Origin: Bacteroidota bacterium
GTDB taxonomy: Bacteria; Bacteroidota; Bacteroidia; 2-12-FULL-35-15
Length of the DNA: 64,000 nt
Assembly: GCA_025963725.1 (NCBI GenBank)
Contig: JAOQAE010000003.1
Coordinates: forward strand, 248,001-312,000
Reading direction: 5' to 3'
Below, piece after piece: positions 9,801 through 17,587 of this stretch. The notes beneath the pieces were generated by a model. That model saw only the letters and a list, made by a program, of their open reading frames with translations. It ran no database searches and was not told where the DNA came from. Made by a program: the position numbers and the translations under genes. Positions within the stretch are counted from its first letter, which is position 1, and the number at the start of each line of letters is the position of its first letter.

Positions 9801-10268
9801 AACGGCGAATACGAATTCATGAACGTTCCTTACGGCAATTATACGGTGTATGTAGACATCCCGGGATTGGGAAGAGATTCGTCCTACACCTTCACAGTGG
9901 ATTCCGTAAACAGCGTATACAACTACCTCGATTACATCGTGGATTCAACCACCATTTACATTGTGCCGAATGCAGGCGTGGGTGTTCATGACGTTGCAGC
10001 CGCCGCAGAAAAATTCAATGTTTATCCGAATCCTTCAAAAGGCAATGCAACTATTGAATATACAATTGCTTCTGATACTGAAGTATCCCTTGGAATTTAC
10101 AACATGCTGGGCGTAAAGGTCGCCGACCTTGTGAATACGCACCAGCAGGCAGGAACATATAAATACTCTATCAGTGATAAAAGCAGCGGGCTTCGCTCGG
10201 GGGCTTATTTTGTTGCACTGGTAACGAACGGAAAAACAGCAATACACAAGATCATCATCACAGAATAA
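6840..10268 (+). CDS. Large secreted T9SS cargo protein with propeller, P-domain and Ig-like modules (paralogue 1)
   Basis: Secreted or surface-anchored protein of 1142 residues; no enzymatic function can be assigned. A signal peptide ends near residue 25 (SLAAQ). Residues 26-375 hold repeated strands with a WRSxD..TW pattern, resembling a kelch/sialidase-like propeller. A short Ig-like module follows (IGADQVVC). At about 494-622 there is a proprotein-convertase P-domain ending in LTGTPTGNWIIQLSD and GVLKGWTLKF. Further Ig-like modules each start NAGADQSIC or similar. From 834 a CNA-B/SdrD-like domain (DVYGHV... to GDPVPGVDVKLGRNPGG...) is followed by a type A T9SS sorting domain at about 1056-1142 (FNVYPNPSKG, ending KIIITE). 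First of three tandem genes; 16 bases separate it from the next. Probably an adhesin or matrix protein. Confidence 0.9.
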   Translation: MKQPLLRASRIFLIFSLLTGSLAAQDLWTPSEKTGFGDNTDYAARAMHAFKGKIYAGVGQNTGLLYSSPTGNMGSWATSFTAPYVTSVDDITTTADGGGYIYISAFAYGGDVPKVYRSADGASWATFYNGQNAINDIIAFKGLGITDSIYTFENGSFGTVIKRAPYNVMDPLDTLGTWDTVMDFGSVSPYTFVQCKAIHNGKLYIGTSNGGNLWSTGNGTTWLQNTNVGTGFGDSNNNTISALESFGGYLYAATFNYATGTQIWRSNDDVTWTMVAQYPGYDEITDFEVAGGQLWAGMKPSSTGVAQIVRTSDGLSYTLSSDTGFNDPNNLGNYANFCVFGNSIYYACENYGYTMPSTIAETRGIGYSTGAQIWRSCLVTPPAISIGADQVVCTGTPASFNADPGFTAYLWDDGSTSQLLSTTFAGAHYVIATDVNGCDAMDTASLSLLPVPNATIISPAAFSTVCAGNSVSVSGSAVSNVRLPQPPVSRVCNVPVDYSLGNTFDTMAVTGLTECACTSLYSVTIDSLYHPYDGDVSIGLYSPSGYFINLLSGAYGVNFIGTELVMSGTGYPGNIGSAPFTGQFLPADPFSDLTGTPTGNWIIQLSDSYVSDNGVLKGWTLKFTKADSILTYSWNPTTGVSMSSSLNTAITPPVTSNYILTTTNTVGCADSDTLSFFVPSIIIAASSDSICAGMSTTLMSDGTVNTSWMPPGTLSSSTGISVIATPPVTTMYYASDVIGGCFASDSVLITVDAPIIVNAGADQSICFGDLANLTGTASGGTAPYSFLWSGGAVSVPASTATVSPSATTTYNFFASDAFGCTTSDSSRVNVAPSTDVYGHVGAPGAVNVAGSNVLLYKYYPVLTHFDTVQTTVTDASGNYHFSSVDHNDYLIEVFPAASYTTLVPTYYGNKFMWDSATVVNHFCAINDTLDIMMIAELGLAGGPGYLHGRIVEDTGYVRVPGDPVPGVDVKLGRNPGGQLVTNGQTDSNGEYEFMNVPYGNYTVYVDIPGLGRDSSYTFTVDSVNSVYNYLDYIVDSTTIYIVPNAGVGVHDVAAAAEKFNVYPNPSKGNATIEYTIASDTEVSLGIYNMLGVKVADLVNTHQQAGTYKYSISDKSSGLRSGAYFVALVTNGKTAIHKIIITE

Positions 10269-10284
10269 TTTTTTACGAAGCACA

Positions 10285-13200
10285 ATGAAACATCTTTCCC
10301 TTAAAGCAGGCGCATGCATTTTAATGCTTGGCGCTGCCATCGGCCTGCAGGCCCAGAACCCATGGACGCCATCTGTTACCAACGGTTTCGGAAACTCATA
10401 CAACAGCACGGTTTTCGGCATGAACGTGTTCAACGGGCAGCTGTATGCCGCAGTTGGAACCGACAGCGGTTATGTGTACAGGTCGCCGAACGGGAATCCC
10501 GGCTCCTGGACAAAAGTATTTTCGGACCCTCTTTCGAGATCTGTTGAGGCCATCACATCGAGCAGCGTGGGCGGCGGGAATATGTACATCGCTGCTAATG
10601 CCGGCTTTCCCGATTCATCAAGAGTAATGCGCTCTGTGGATGGAACCAGCTGGAGCACTTATTTTACAAGCTCCTCCGCTAAAATAACACACATCATCCC
10701 TTTCAAGGGCTTAGGCTCCGCTGATTCCATCTATGTGGTGGAAAACAACGGCCTTGTACATAAATCATATTACAACAGCAACGATCCGCTGAACCTCAGC
10801 GCTGCATGGGATACCGTTTTTGATGCTAACCTTTTTGCCTCCGGCTCAATGGTTACGGCTATCGGAAAGCACGGCAGCAAGCTGTACCTCGGCGGGCCCG
10901 ATGCTCAGCTCTTCAGCTCGGCTGACGGAAACACCTGGACAGCAAACCCGAATGTGGGCAATGGCTTCGGAGACGCTAACAACCAATCGGTAACAGCCAT
11001 CGGCTCCTTTGGCGGAGAGATCTATGTGGCGATGCAGAATAATTATATCGGCGCGCAACTCTGGAAGTCGGCCGATGAGATCAGCTGGACAATGGTGCAG
11101 CAGTTCGACGGTGCGCATGCGTATGTGAGCAGCCTTACTGTTGCCGACGGCAAACTCTGGGTAACTGTTGCAAGCAATCTGGATGGGGGACTGATCACTT
11201 ACACGGGCGACGGAGTGAACTTCACAGTATCGGACGACGGCGGCTTTGGCGATGCAGGCTATAACGGCTATAATGCCTCTGTGCTCCAGTTCGGGAACAA
11301 TGTATACTGGGGCGGTGAATACTATGGGATGTTTAAAAGATTCCCTCTCATTACGCAAGGCGCATCGGTTTGGAGAACATGCACTGTTACGCCTCCTGCT
11401 ATCAATGCAGGCCCCGACCAAACCGTTTGCCAGGGCATATCCGTTACGCTGGATGCAGGAAGCGGGAATGCTTACAACTCCTGGAGCACAGGCGATACCA
11501 CACAAATGATCTCTGTTTCCACACCCGGCACCTATACTTTAACGGCTGTAGGGGCTAACGGCTGTACAAATACTGATAATGTCCGCGTGTTCAACAACCC
11601 GGCTCCTACCGTGCTTCCGCCAAACGGGGGCGGGACTATTTGCGCCGGAACTTCCGTGCCGCTGTTTCCTCTTGCAGTATCTAACTATTATATTGCCGAT
11701 CCTCCTATTCATACAACAACGAACGATTCGATCAGCGACCTGATCGGTGGGGATGTTTACGATACGATCAACGTAAGCGGCCTGTCAGCAGCATGCTCCT
11801 GCGATGCGTTAATGTCGGTCACCATCGACAGCCTTTACCATACCTTCAGCGCCGATCTTGATATCGGGATCTACGCGCCTGACGGAAGCTACATCACGCT
11901 CAGCCAGAGCAACGGCGGAGGTGCAGGCAATACCTATTTCGGAACGGAGTTCATCCTGAATGCCACTGAATCGATCATGTCGGCCAACACTCCATATACC
12001 GGCTCTTATGTGCCGATGGGTGATTTTCACTCGCTCTCCGGAACCCCGAACGGCAACTGGGTGCTGCGTGTTCAGGATCATGTGGGCGGCGATAACGGAA
12101 CACTGAAAGGCTGGACCATCCGCTTTAAGGTGGACGACACCACCATGACCTTCTCCTGGACACCGGCAACGGGATTATCATCTACCACAACATTGAATAC
12201 CATCGCAACACCCTTAGTTCCTACTACCTACATGTTAACAGCAACCAATGCTATCGGCTGCTCTACAACAACGCCGATCCCGGTGGATGTTGCCGACCTT
12301 GCCTTTGCGCAGGCAGTGGACACGGTATGCTACGGAAGCTCCATCACGCTCAACGTAATTGGCGGAACAGCCAGCACTACCTGGTCGCCAACTACCGACC
12401 TTGATGTTTCCACCGGCCCAACCGTGGTGGCATCGCCATCGGCAAGCACCGTGTATTATGTGGTGGATACGATCGCCGGCTGCCCTGTAATGGATTCCAT
12501 TCACCTTTATGCAAATGCACAGCTGTTCCTCACAGCGCCATCTCCGGTGACGATCTGTAACAACGATACCGCAACCTTCACAGCAACTGCGAACGGCGGA
12601 AGCGCACCATACACCTATGCATGGGATATGGGCGGAACATACCTGTACGGACAAACCATCCAGCCGGTGCTTACAGGCGGGACCTCGTACACGCTTACTG
12701 CTACAGATATTGCCGGATGTACCGTGAACGGCGGATCCACCAGCGCCTTTGTAGTGCCGAGCACCGATATTTACGGACATGTTTCCTACTCGGGCGGAAG
12801 CGTGAACAACAGCGCAGTGGTGCTTTATCGCTATGAGCCGTTCCTGACACTGTTTGACACTGTACAGACAACCTTCACCGATGCTTCCGGCGATTACTTC
12901 TTCCCTTCGGTGGACCACAACAATTACCTTATTGAAGTGTTCCCGGCTGCGTCATATACCACGCTGGTGCCAACCTATTACGGCAATGCTTATCTATGGG
13001 ATTCGGCAGCGTTTGCAAGCCACGATTGCGCCATGAACGATACCTTCAATATTGTGACCGTTGAGGAAACAGGGCTTACTGGCCCCGGCTTCCTGCAGGG
13101 CAGTATACTGGAAGACATCGGGTTCGGAAGGGTTCCGGGCGATCCGGTTCCGGGTGTGGATGTGAAGCTGGGACGTAACCCGGGCGGACAGCTTGTTGCA

Positions 13201-13695
13201 AGCACGCAGACCAACGGCAGCGGAACATACACTTTTGCAGGCGTACCTTACGATTCGTACATTATCTATGCCGACATCCCGGGATTAGGAAGGGATTCAT
13301 CCTACACCATCACAGTGGATGCCTCACACGATACGTATACCGATCTCGATTACCTTGTAAATGACACTGTAATCTTCATTGTTCCGAACACTACAACAGG
13401 CATTACCACGCCGGGAAGCACTTCAGCAGCGGCAAGCACCTTCAGCGTGTTCCCGAACCCCTCGAACGGAAATGCAGCCATTGAATACAGCATTGTGGAC
13501 GATGCAACGGTATCTCTCGGAATTTACAATGTGCTTGGCGTAAAGGTCATCGGCCTTGTAAGCACGAAGCAAATGCCGGGCGTTTATCATTACAGCATCA
13601 GCAGGGAGAAAAACCAGCTGAAGCCGGGAGTGTACTTTGTAACATTGATCACGAACGGGAAAACAGACATTCACCGTTTGGTAATAAGTGAATAA
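10285..13695 (+). CDS. Large secreted T9SS cargo protein, paralogue 2
   Basis: Protein of 1136 residues with the same module order as its upstream neighbour. It has a signal peptide (to about residue 24, GLQAQ), a propeller-like region opening NPWTPSVTNGFGNSYN, Ig-like modules, and a P-domain at about 477-617 ending GTPNGNWVLRVQD / GTLKGWTIRF. A CNA-B-like domain starts near 827 (DIYGHVSYSGG), and a T9SS type A domain runs from about 1052 (FSVFPNPSNG, ending RLVISE). The N-terminal half has diverged, while the stretch ASYTTLVPTYYGN through GDPVPGVDVKLGRNPGG is nearly identical to paralogue 1 at both protein and DNA level. Only 16 and 18 bases separate it from its neighbours, so the three are probably one transcript. 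Function unknown; surface adhesion or matrix is inferred from architecture. Confidence 0.9.
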   Translation: MKHLSLKAGACILMLGAAIGLQAQNPWTPSVTNGFGNSYNSTVFGMNVFNGQLYAAVGTDSGYVYRSPNGNPGSWTKVFSDPLSRSVEAITSSSVGGGNMYIAANAGFPDSSRVMRSVDGTSWSTYFTSSSAKITHIIPFKGLGSADSIYVVENNGLVHKSYYNSNDPLNLSAAWDTVFDANLFASGSMVTAIGKHGSKLYLGGPDAQLFSSADGNTWTANPNVGNGFGDANNQSVTAIGSFGGEIYVAMQNNYIGAQLWKSADEISWTMVQQFDGAHAYVSSLTVADGKLWVTVASNLDGGLITYTGDGVNFTVSDDGGFGDAGYNGYNASVLQFGNNVYWGGEYYGMFKRFPLITQGASVWRTCTVTPPAINAGPDQTVCQGISVTLDAGSGNAYNSWSTGDTTQMISVSTPGTYTLTAVGANGCTNTDNVRVFNNPAPTVLPPNGGGTICAGTSVPLFPLAVSNYYIADPPIHTTTNDSISDLIGGDVYDTINVSGLSAACSCDALMSVTIDSLYHTFSADLDIGIYAPDGSYITLSQSNGGGAGNTYFGTEFILNATESIMSANTPYTGSYVPMGDFHSLSGTPNGNWVLRVQDHVGGDNGTLKGWTIRFKVDDTTMTFSWTPATGLSSTTTLNTIATPLVPTTYMLTATNAIGCSTTTPIPVDVADLAFAQAVDTVCYGSSITLNVIGGTASTTWSPTTDLDVSTGPTVVASPSASTVYYVVDTIAGCPVMDSIHLYANAQLFLTAPSPVTICNNDTATFTATANGGSAPYTYAWDMGGTYLYGQTIQPVLTGGTSYTLTATDIAGCTVNGGSTSAFVVPSTDIYGHVSYSGGSVNNSAVVLYRYEPFLTLFDTVQTTFTDASGDYFFPSVDHNNYLIEVFPAASYTTLVPTYYGNAYLWDSAAFASHDCAMNDTFNIVTVEETGLTGPGFLQGSILEDIGFGRVPGDPVPGVDVKLGRNPGGQLVASTQTNGSGTYTFAGVPYDSYIIYADIPGLGRDSSYTITVDASHDTYTDLDYLVNDTVIFIVPNTTTGITTPGSTSAAASTFSVFPNPSNGNAAIEYSIVDDATVSLGIYNVLGVKVIGLVSTKQMPGVYHYSISREKNQLKPGVYFVTLITNGKTDIHRLVISE

Positions 13696-13713
13696 ACCTT
13701 AACCCATAACAAC

Positions 13714-15927
13714 ATGAAACATACTCTTTCTTACAAGCTGAAACTTGCCTTTGGCGTTCTTTTACTGGCAGGAACAGTACGTTCAGTTGCACAGCCGCTG
13801 GTAGCCAATGCAGGGCTTTCCACCACGATCTGCTCCGGCAGCTCCGCAAGCCTCGGTGGTTCTCCGAGCGCAAGCTACGGTTCCGCACCATATACGTATT
13901 CGTGGGCGCCGGCAACGGGATTAAGCTCAGCAACAGTTTCTAACCCGACAGCAACTCCCGGCACCAACGTAACTTATACGCTTACCGTAACGGATGCTGT
14001 ATCAGCGGTAGCTACTTCAACGGTAACTGTTACTGTGAACCCTACACCCATTATCGTGGTGAACTCTCCTTCGGTTTGTGCGGGGATGTCGGCCTCGCTG
14101 ACTGCTACCGGCGGCAGCGGCTACTTCTGGAGCCCGGGAACTTACCTGAGCTCTGTATCCACAGCAAGCCCAACCTGTATCACACCTGCTGCGACAATTA
14201 CCTATACCGTTAGCGGAACCGCAGGCGGATGCACAGGCACAGCCCTTTCAACCGTAACTGTTGACCCGGTGCCAAGTCCGTATGCCGGTTCAGACCAGAC
14301 TGTATGCACCGGCGACCCTGTTACCTTTTCCGCATCCGGCGGTGGGGGAACCACGTATTCATGGGACTTCGGCGATGGCGTAAACTCTACCCTTCTGAGT
14401 CCCACGCATACCTATGTAGTGCCCGGAACTTACACGGCAACACTCACCTCTGCTACCGGCGCCGGCTGTTCCGGTACCGACAATGTGATCATCACCGTGA
14501 ACCCAAACCCTGTGATCACCATTACATCGGTAACGAATGCCAGCTGCAACGGTGTGTGTGACGGGAGCATGACTGCTGCGGGCAGCGGCGTACCCGGCCC
14601 CTTTAGCTATGCCTGGGCACCCAGCGGAATTTTCGCTGCAGTAGCGCCTTCACTTTGTGGAGGAATAACCTACACGGTAACAGTCACCAGCCCTACCGGC
14701 TGCTCTTCAACGCAGGTTGCCAGCATTACGGAGCCTCCCGCCATTATGGTAAATGCAGGCCCTGACCAAAACGTTTGTACCGGCAGCACTACCACACTGA
14801 ATGGTTTTGCTACAGGCGGCACAGCACCATACACCTTCAACTGGAATGATGGCTCTTCCAATTATCCCGGCCAAAATCTTACAGCCTCACCTGTGTCCGG
14901 AACATCGTATACATTTACCGCTACGGATGCTTCCGGATGCGTTGCAGCTGATTATGCTTCGGTAAGCATCCTTCCCTTAACCGATTTTTACGGCCATGTG
15001 AGCTATTCCGGCGGAAGCCTCTCCTCGGGGACAAACCCTGTGGTGCTTTATCAGTTCAATGCTGCCACCAATGGCTTTGATACGGCAATGGTGAGCACCA
15101 CCGACGCTTCAGGGAATTTCCATTTTGCTTCCGTAGGATCCAATAATTATATCGTTAAAGCATTCAACGACACTGCCGCCTATCCTTTGCTGATCCCGAC
15201 CTATTACGGCGGCGCTTATGTATGGGATTCGGCTACTGTAAGAGTACACGATTGTACCGCAACCGACACCACAGACATCGTAATGCTGGAAGTGCCGCTG
15301 TTGAGCGGGCCCGGGCATGTTGACGGCGCTGTGCTCGAAGGCTCAGGATTTGTAAGGATCCCGGGCGACCCTGTACCGGGCGTTGACATTAAGCTTGGGC
15401 GCAACCCGGGCGGACAGCTGGTTGCAAGCGGACAGACGGATGCTTCGGGCACTTACTCATTTGATAATCTCCCGGTGAACCTTGCCGGTGAAAATTACAG
15501 GCTGTATGTGGACATCCCGGGGCTCGACAGGGTCTCAACCTACGATTTCGTGGTCAGTGGAACAGGCATCACGCAATATTTCGACCTCGACTTTGAAGCG
15601 GATTCCAACTCCGTTTACACCACGCAAACTGCCATAGGCATCAATACCCCTACGGAAAAAGAAAATGCGATGAAGGTGTACCCGAATCCCGCGAAAGAAA
15701 ATGTAACCGTTGACTACACGCTTGCAGCTGATGCGAAAGTATCGCTCGAAGTGTACAACATGCTCGGCCTGAAAGTGGCGGCTCCGTTCAGCAACAGGCA
15801 GTCGGCTGCGGGAAGCTACAACTACACGATCAACACGGCAAACTATAATTTAAAGCCCGGAGTATATTTTATGTCGCTCCGCGTGGATGGCAAAACAACC
15901 GTTCAGCGCGCAGTGATCACTGAATAA
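13714..15927 (+). CDS. Secreted T9SS cargo protein with PKD/Ig-like repeats, paralogue 3
   Basis: Protein of 737 residues. The signal peptide ends near residue 27 (SVAQP). Unlike its two neighbours it lacks the propeller and the P-domain. Instead it has Ig-like modules beginning VANAGLSTTICSG, then a PKD domain at about 190-270 (TYSWDFGDGVNST...SPTHTYVVPGTYTATLT), and another Ig-like module (VNAGPDQNVC). The C-terminal part matches the paralogues: a CNA-B-like domain from about 423 (DFYGHVSYSGG; RIPGDPVPGVDIKLGRNPGG) and a T9SS type A domain from about 650 (MKVYPNPAKE, ending RAVITE). Last gene of the tandem set, followed by a strong terminator. This looks like a shared C-terminal chassis carrying different display modules. 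Confidence 0.9.
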   Translation: MKHTLSYKLKLAFGVLLLAGTVRSVAQPLVANAGLSTTICSGSSASLGGSPSASYGSAPYTYSWAPATGLSSATVSNPTATPGTNVTYTLTVTDAVSAVATSTVTVTVNPTPIIVVNSPSVCAGMSASLTATGGSGYFWSPGTYLSSVSTASPTCITPAATITYTVSGTAGGCTGTALSTVTVDPVPSPYAGSDQTVCTGDPVTFSASGGGGTTYSWDFGDGVNSTLLSPTHTYVVPGTYTATLTSATGAGCSGTDNVIITVNPNPVITITSVTNASCNGVCDGSMTAAGSGVPGPFSYAWAPSGIFAAVAPSLCGGITYTVTVTSPTGCSSTQVASITEPPAIMVNAGPDQNVCTGSTTTLNGFATGGTAPYTFNWNDGSSNYPGQNLTASPVSGTSYTFTATDASGCVAADYASVSILPLTDFYGHVSYSGGSLSSGTNPVVLYQFNAATNGFDTAMVSTTDASGNFHFASVGSNNYIVKAFNDTAAYPLLIPTYYGGAYVWDSATVRVHDCTATDTTDIVMLEVPLLSGPGHVDGAVLEGSGFVRIPGDPVPGVDIKLGRNPGGQLVASGQTDASGTYSFDNLPVNLAGENYRLYVDIPGLDRVSTYDFVVSGTGITQYFDLDFEADSNSVYTTQTAIGINTPTEKENAMKVYPNPAKENVTVDYTLAADAKVSLEVYNMLGLKVAAPFSNRQSAAGSYNYTINTANYNLKPGVYFMSLRVDGKTTVQRAVITE

Positions 15928-15943
15928 TTAAACAGGAACAGCG

Positions 15944-15987
15944 AAAAGGCCATCTTCCAGATTTCGGAAGGATGGCCTTTTTGTTTT
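15944..15987 (+). terminator. Rho-independent terminator after the T9SS triplet
   Basis: A GC-rich stem formed by ggccatcttcc and ggaaggatggcc (one bulge) with a 5-6 base loop is followed by TTTTTGTTTT. It closes the three-gene unit 17 bases after the last stop. Confidence 0.85.
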
Positions 15988-16062
15988 AGGGGACGCATTG
16001 CCAAACCCTAAAAAATTCGTTTTTTTGCATGCCTGAAAAGGCCTTAATTAAAACTCAATACA

Positions 16063-17505
16063 ATGGAAACGGGAAAAAGAACAAAAGTGAAAGAGCTGTT
16101 GAATTCAACGGCGTATGGAAGCGAAGTAACTGTAAAGGGCTGGGTGCGCACATTCCGCAACAACCAGTTCATTGCGGTGAATGATGGTTCTACGATCAAT
16201 AATATACAGGCGGTTGTTGATTTTGCCAACACGGACGAAGCGCTCCTCAAACGCCTTACTACCGGCGCCGCCATCAGCATCACCGGCGAACTGATCGAAT
16301 CCCTTGGCAAAGGCCAGAAGGTGGAAGTGAAAGTGAAGCAGCTGGAGATCCTTGGCGACAGCGACGCAGAGAAATTTCCGCTGCAGCCGAAAAAGCACAG
16401 CCTCGAATTCCTGCGCGAGATCGCTCACCTGCGTTTCCGCACCAACACATTCAATGCTGTGTTCAAAGTGCGTCATGCGCTTGCATTTGCAGTGCACCAG
16501 TTCTTCAACGAAAGAGGGTTCGTTTACCTGCATACGCCGATCATCACCGCTTCGGATGCCGAAGGCGCAGGAGAAATGTTCCGTGTAACAACGCTCGACT
16601 TTAACAACACACCGCGCACAGAGGGCGGCGATGTTGATTACAAGCAGGATTTTTTCGGACGCTCCACCAACCTCACGGTTTCCGGCCAGCTCGAAGGTGA
16701 GCTTGCCGCGATGGCATTGGGCGAGATCTATACCTTCGGGCCAACATTCCGCGCCGAGAACTCGAACACAACCCGCCACCTCGCCGAGTTCTGGATGATA
16801 GAGCCGGAAGTTGCCTTCGCCGACCTTGGCGATAACATGCAGCTGGCGGAAGACCTGTTGAAATACGTGATCGCCCACGCGATAAAGAACTGCGCCGACG
16901 AGCTGGAGTTTTTAAAGAACCGTTTGCTGGAAGAAGAAAAGCTGAAGCCGCAGGATGAGCGTTCGGAGCTGGACCTGATGGCGAAGCTGAACTTCTGCCT
17001 CGATAATAACTTTGAGCGCCTTACCTACACCGAGGCGATCGAGATCCTGCGCAACTCCAACCCGAACAAAAAGAAAAAATTCAAATACCTGATCGACAGC
17101 TGGGGCGCCGACCTGCAGAGCGAGCATGAGCGCTACCTTGTTGAGAAGCATTTTAAAAAGCCGGTGATCCTTACCGATTACCCGAAAGACATTAAATCGT
17201 TCTACATGCGTATGAACGACGATGGAAAGACAGTTGCCGCCATGGACATCCTCTTCCCGGGAATCGGCGAGATCGTTGGGGGCTCGCAGCGTGAGGAGCG
17301 CCTTAACCTACTTGAAAAACGCATGGGCGAAATGCACATCCCGGCAGAAGAATTATACTGGTACCTCGATACAAGAAGGTTCGGGACTGCGCCGCATGCA
17401 GGCTTCGGACTTGGCTTCGAAAGGCTGGTGCTGTTTGTTACCGGAATGACGAACATCCGCGATGTGATCCCTTTCCCAAGGGCGCCGAAAACAGCGGAGT
17501 TTTAA
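16063..17505 (+). CDS. asnS: Asparaginyl-tRNA synthetase
   Basis: Class IIb aminoacyl-tRNA synthetase of 480 residues that charges tRNA-Asn with asparagine in the cytoplasm. The N-terminal OB-fold anticodon-binding domain is at about 15-110 ([20 protein letters not shown]). The catalytic domain follows. Class II motif 2 is seen in [20 protein letters not shown] at about 230-249. Motif 3 is seen in [20 protein letters not shown] near 445-464. Length fits bacterial AsnRS (about 465-480). The PTAEF-like C-terminus and [12 protein letters not shown] are AsnRS rather than AspRS features. Monocistronic, with its own terminator downstream. Confidence 0.97.
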   Translation: METGKRTKVKELLNSTAYGSEVTVKGWVRTFRNNQFIAVNDGSTINNIQAVVDFANTDEALLKRLTTGAAISITGELIESLGKGQKVEVKVKQLEILGDSDAEKFPLQPKKHSLEFLREIAHLRFRTNTFNAVFKVRHALAFAVHQFFNERGFVYLHTPIITASDAEGAGEMFRVTTLDFNNTPRTEGGDVDYKQDFFGRSTNLTVSGQLEGELAAMALGEIYTFGPTFRAENSNTTRHLAEFWMIEPEVAFADLGDNMQLAEDLLKYVIAHAIKNCADELEFLKNRLLEEEKLKPQDERSELDLMAKLNFCLDNNFERLTYTEAIEILRNSNPNKKKKFKYLIDSWGADLQSEHERYLVEKHFKKPVILTDYPKDIKSFYMRMNDDGKTVAAMDILFPGIGEIVGGSQREERLNLLEKRMGEMHIPAEELYWYLDTRRFGTAPHAGFGLGFERLVLFVTGMTNIRDVIPFPRAPKTAEF

Positions 17506-17527
17506 TCCCACTCTTAAAGCCTGCATT

Positions 17528-17563
17528 AAACCTCCCCAAATTCATTTGCGGAGGTTTTTTTTA
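17528..17563 (+). terminator. asnS: Rho-independent terminator of asnS
   Basis: Stem aacctcc / ggaggtt with a 14-base loop and a run of eight T. It starts 22 bases after the asnS stop. Confidence 0.8.
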
Positions 17564-17587
17564 TATCTTTATTCACCTTTAAGAACA

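Noticed and set aside
12235-12918. Open frame of 227 codons on the minus strand
   Set aside because: Antisense to the second T9SS protein; Cys/His/Arg-rich mirror sequence.
9700-15425. Repeated blocks as a possible CRISPR or mobile element
   Set aside because: The repeats are in frame within three paralogous coding sequences and far apart; they are homologous protein modules.
16105-16878. Open frame of 257 codons on the minus strand
   Set aside because: Antisense to asnS.
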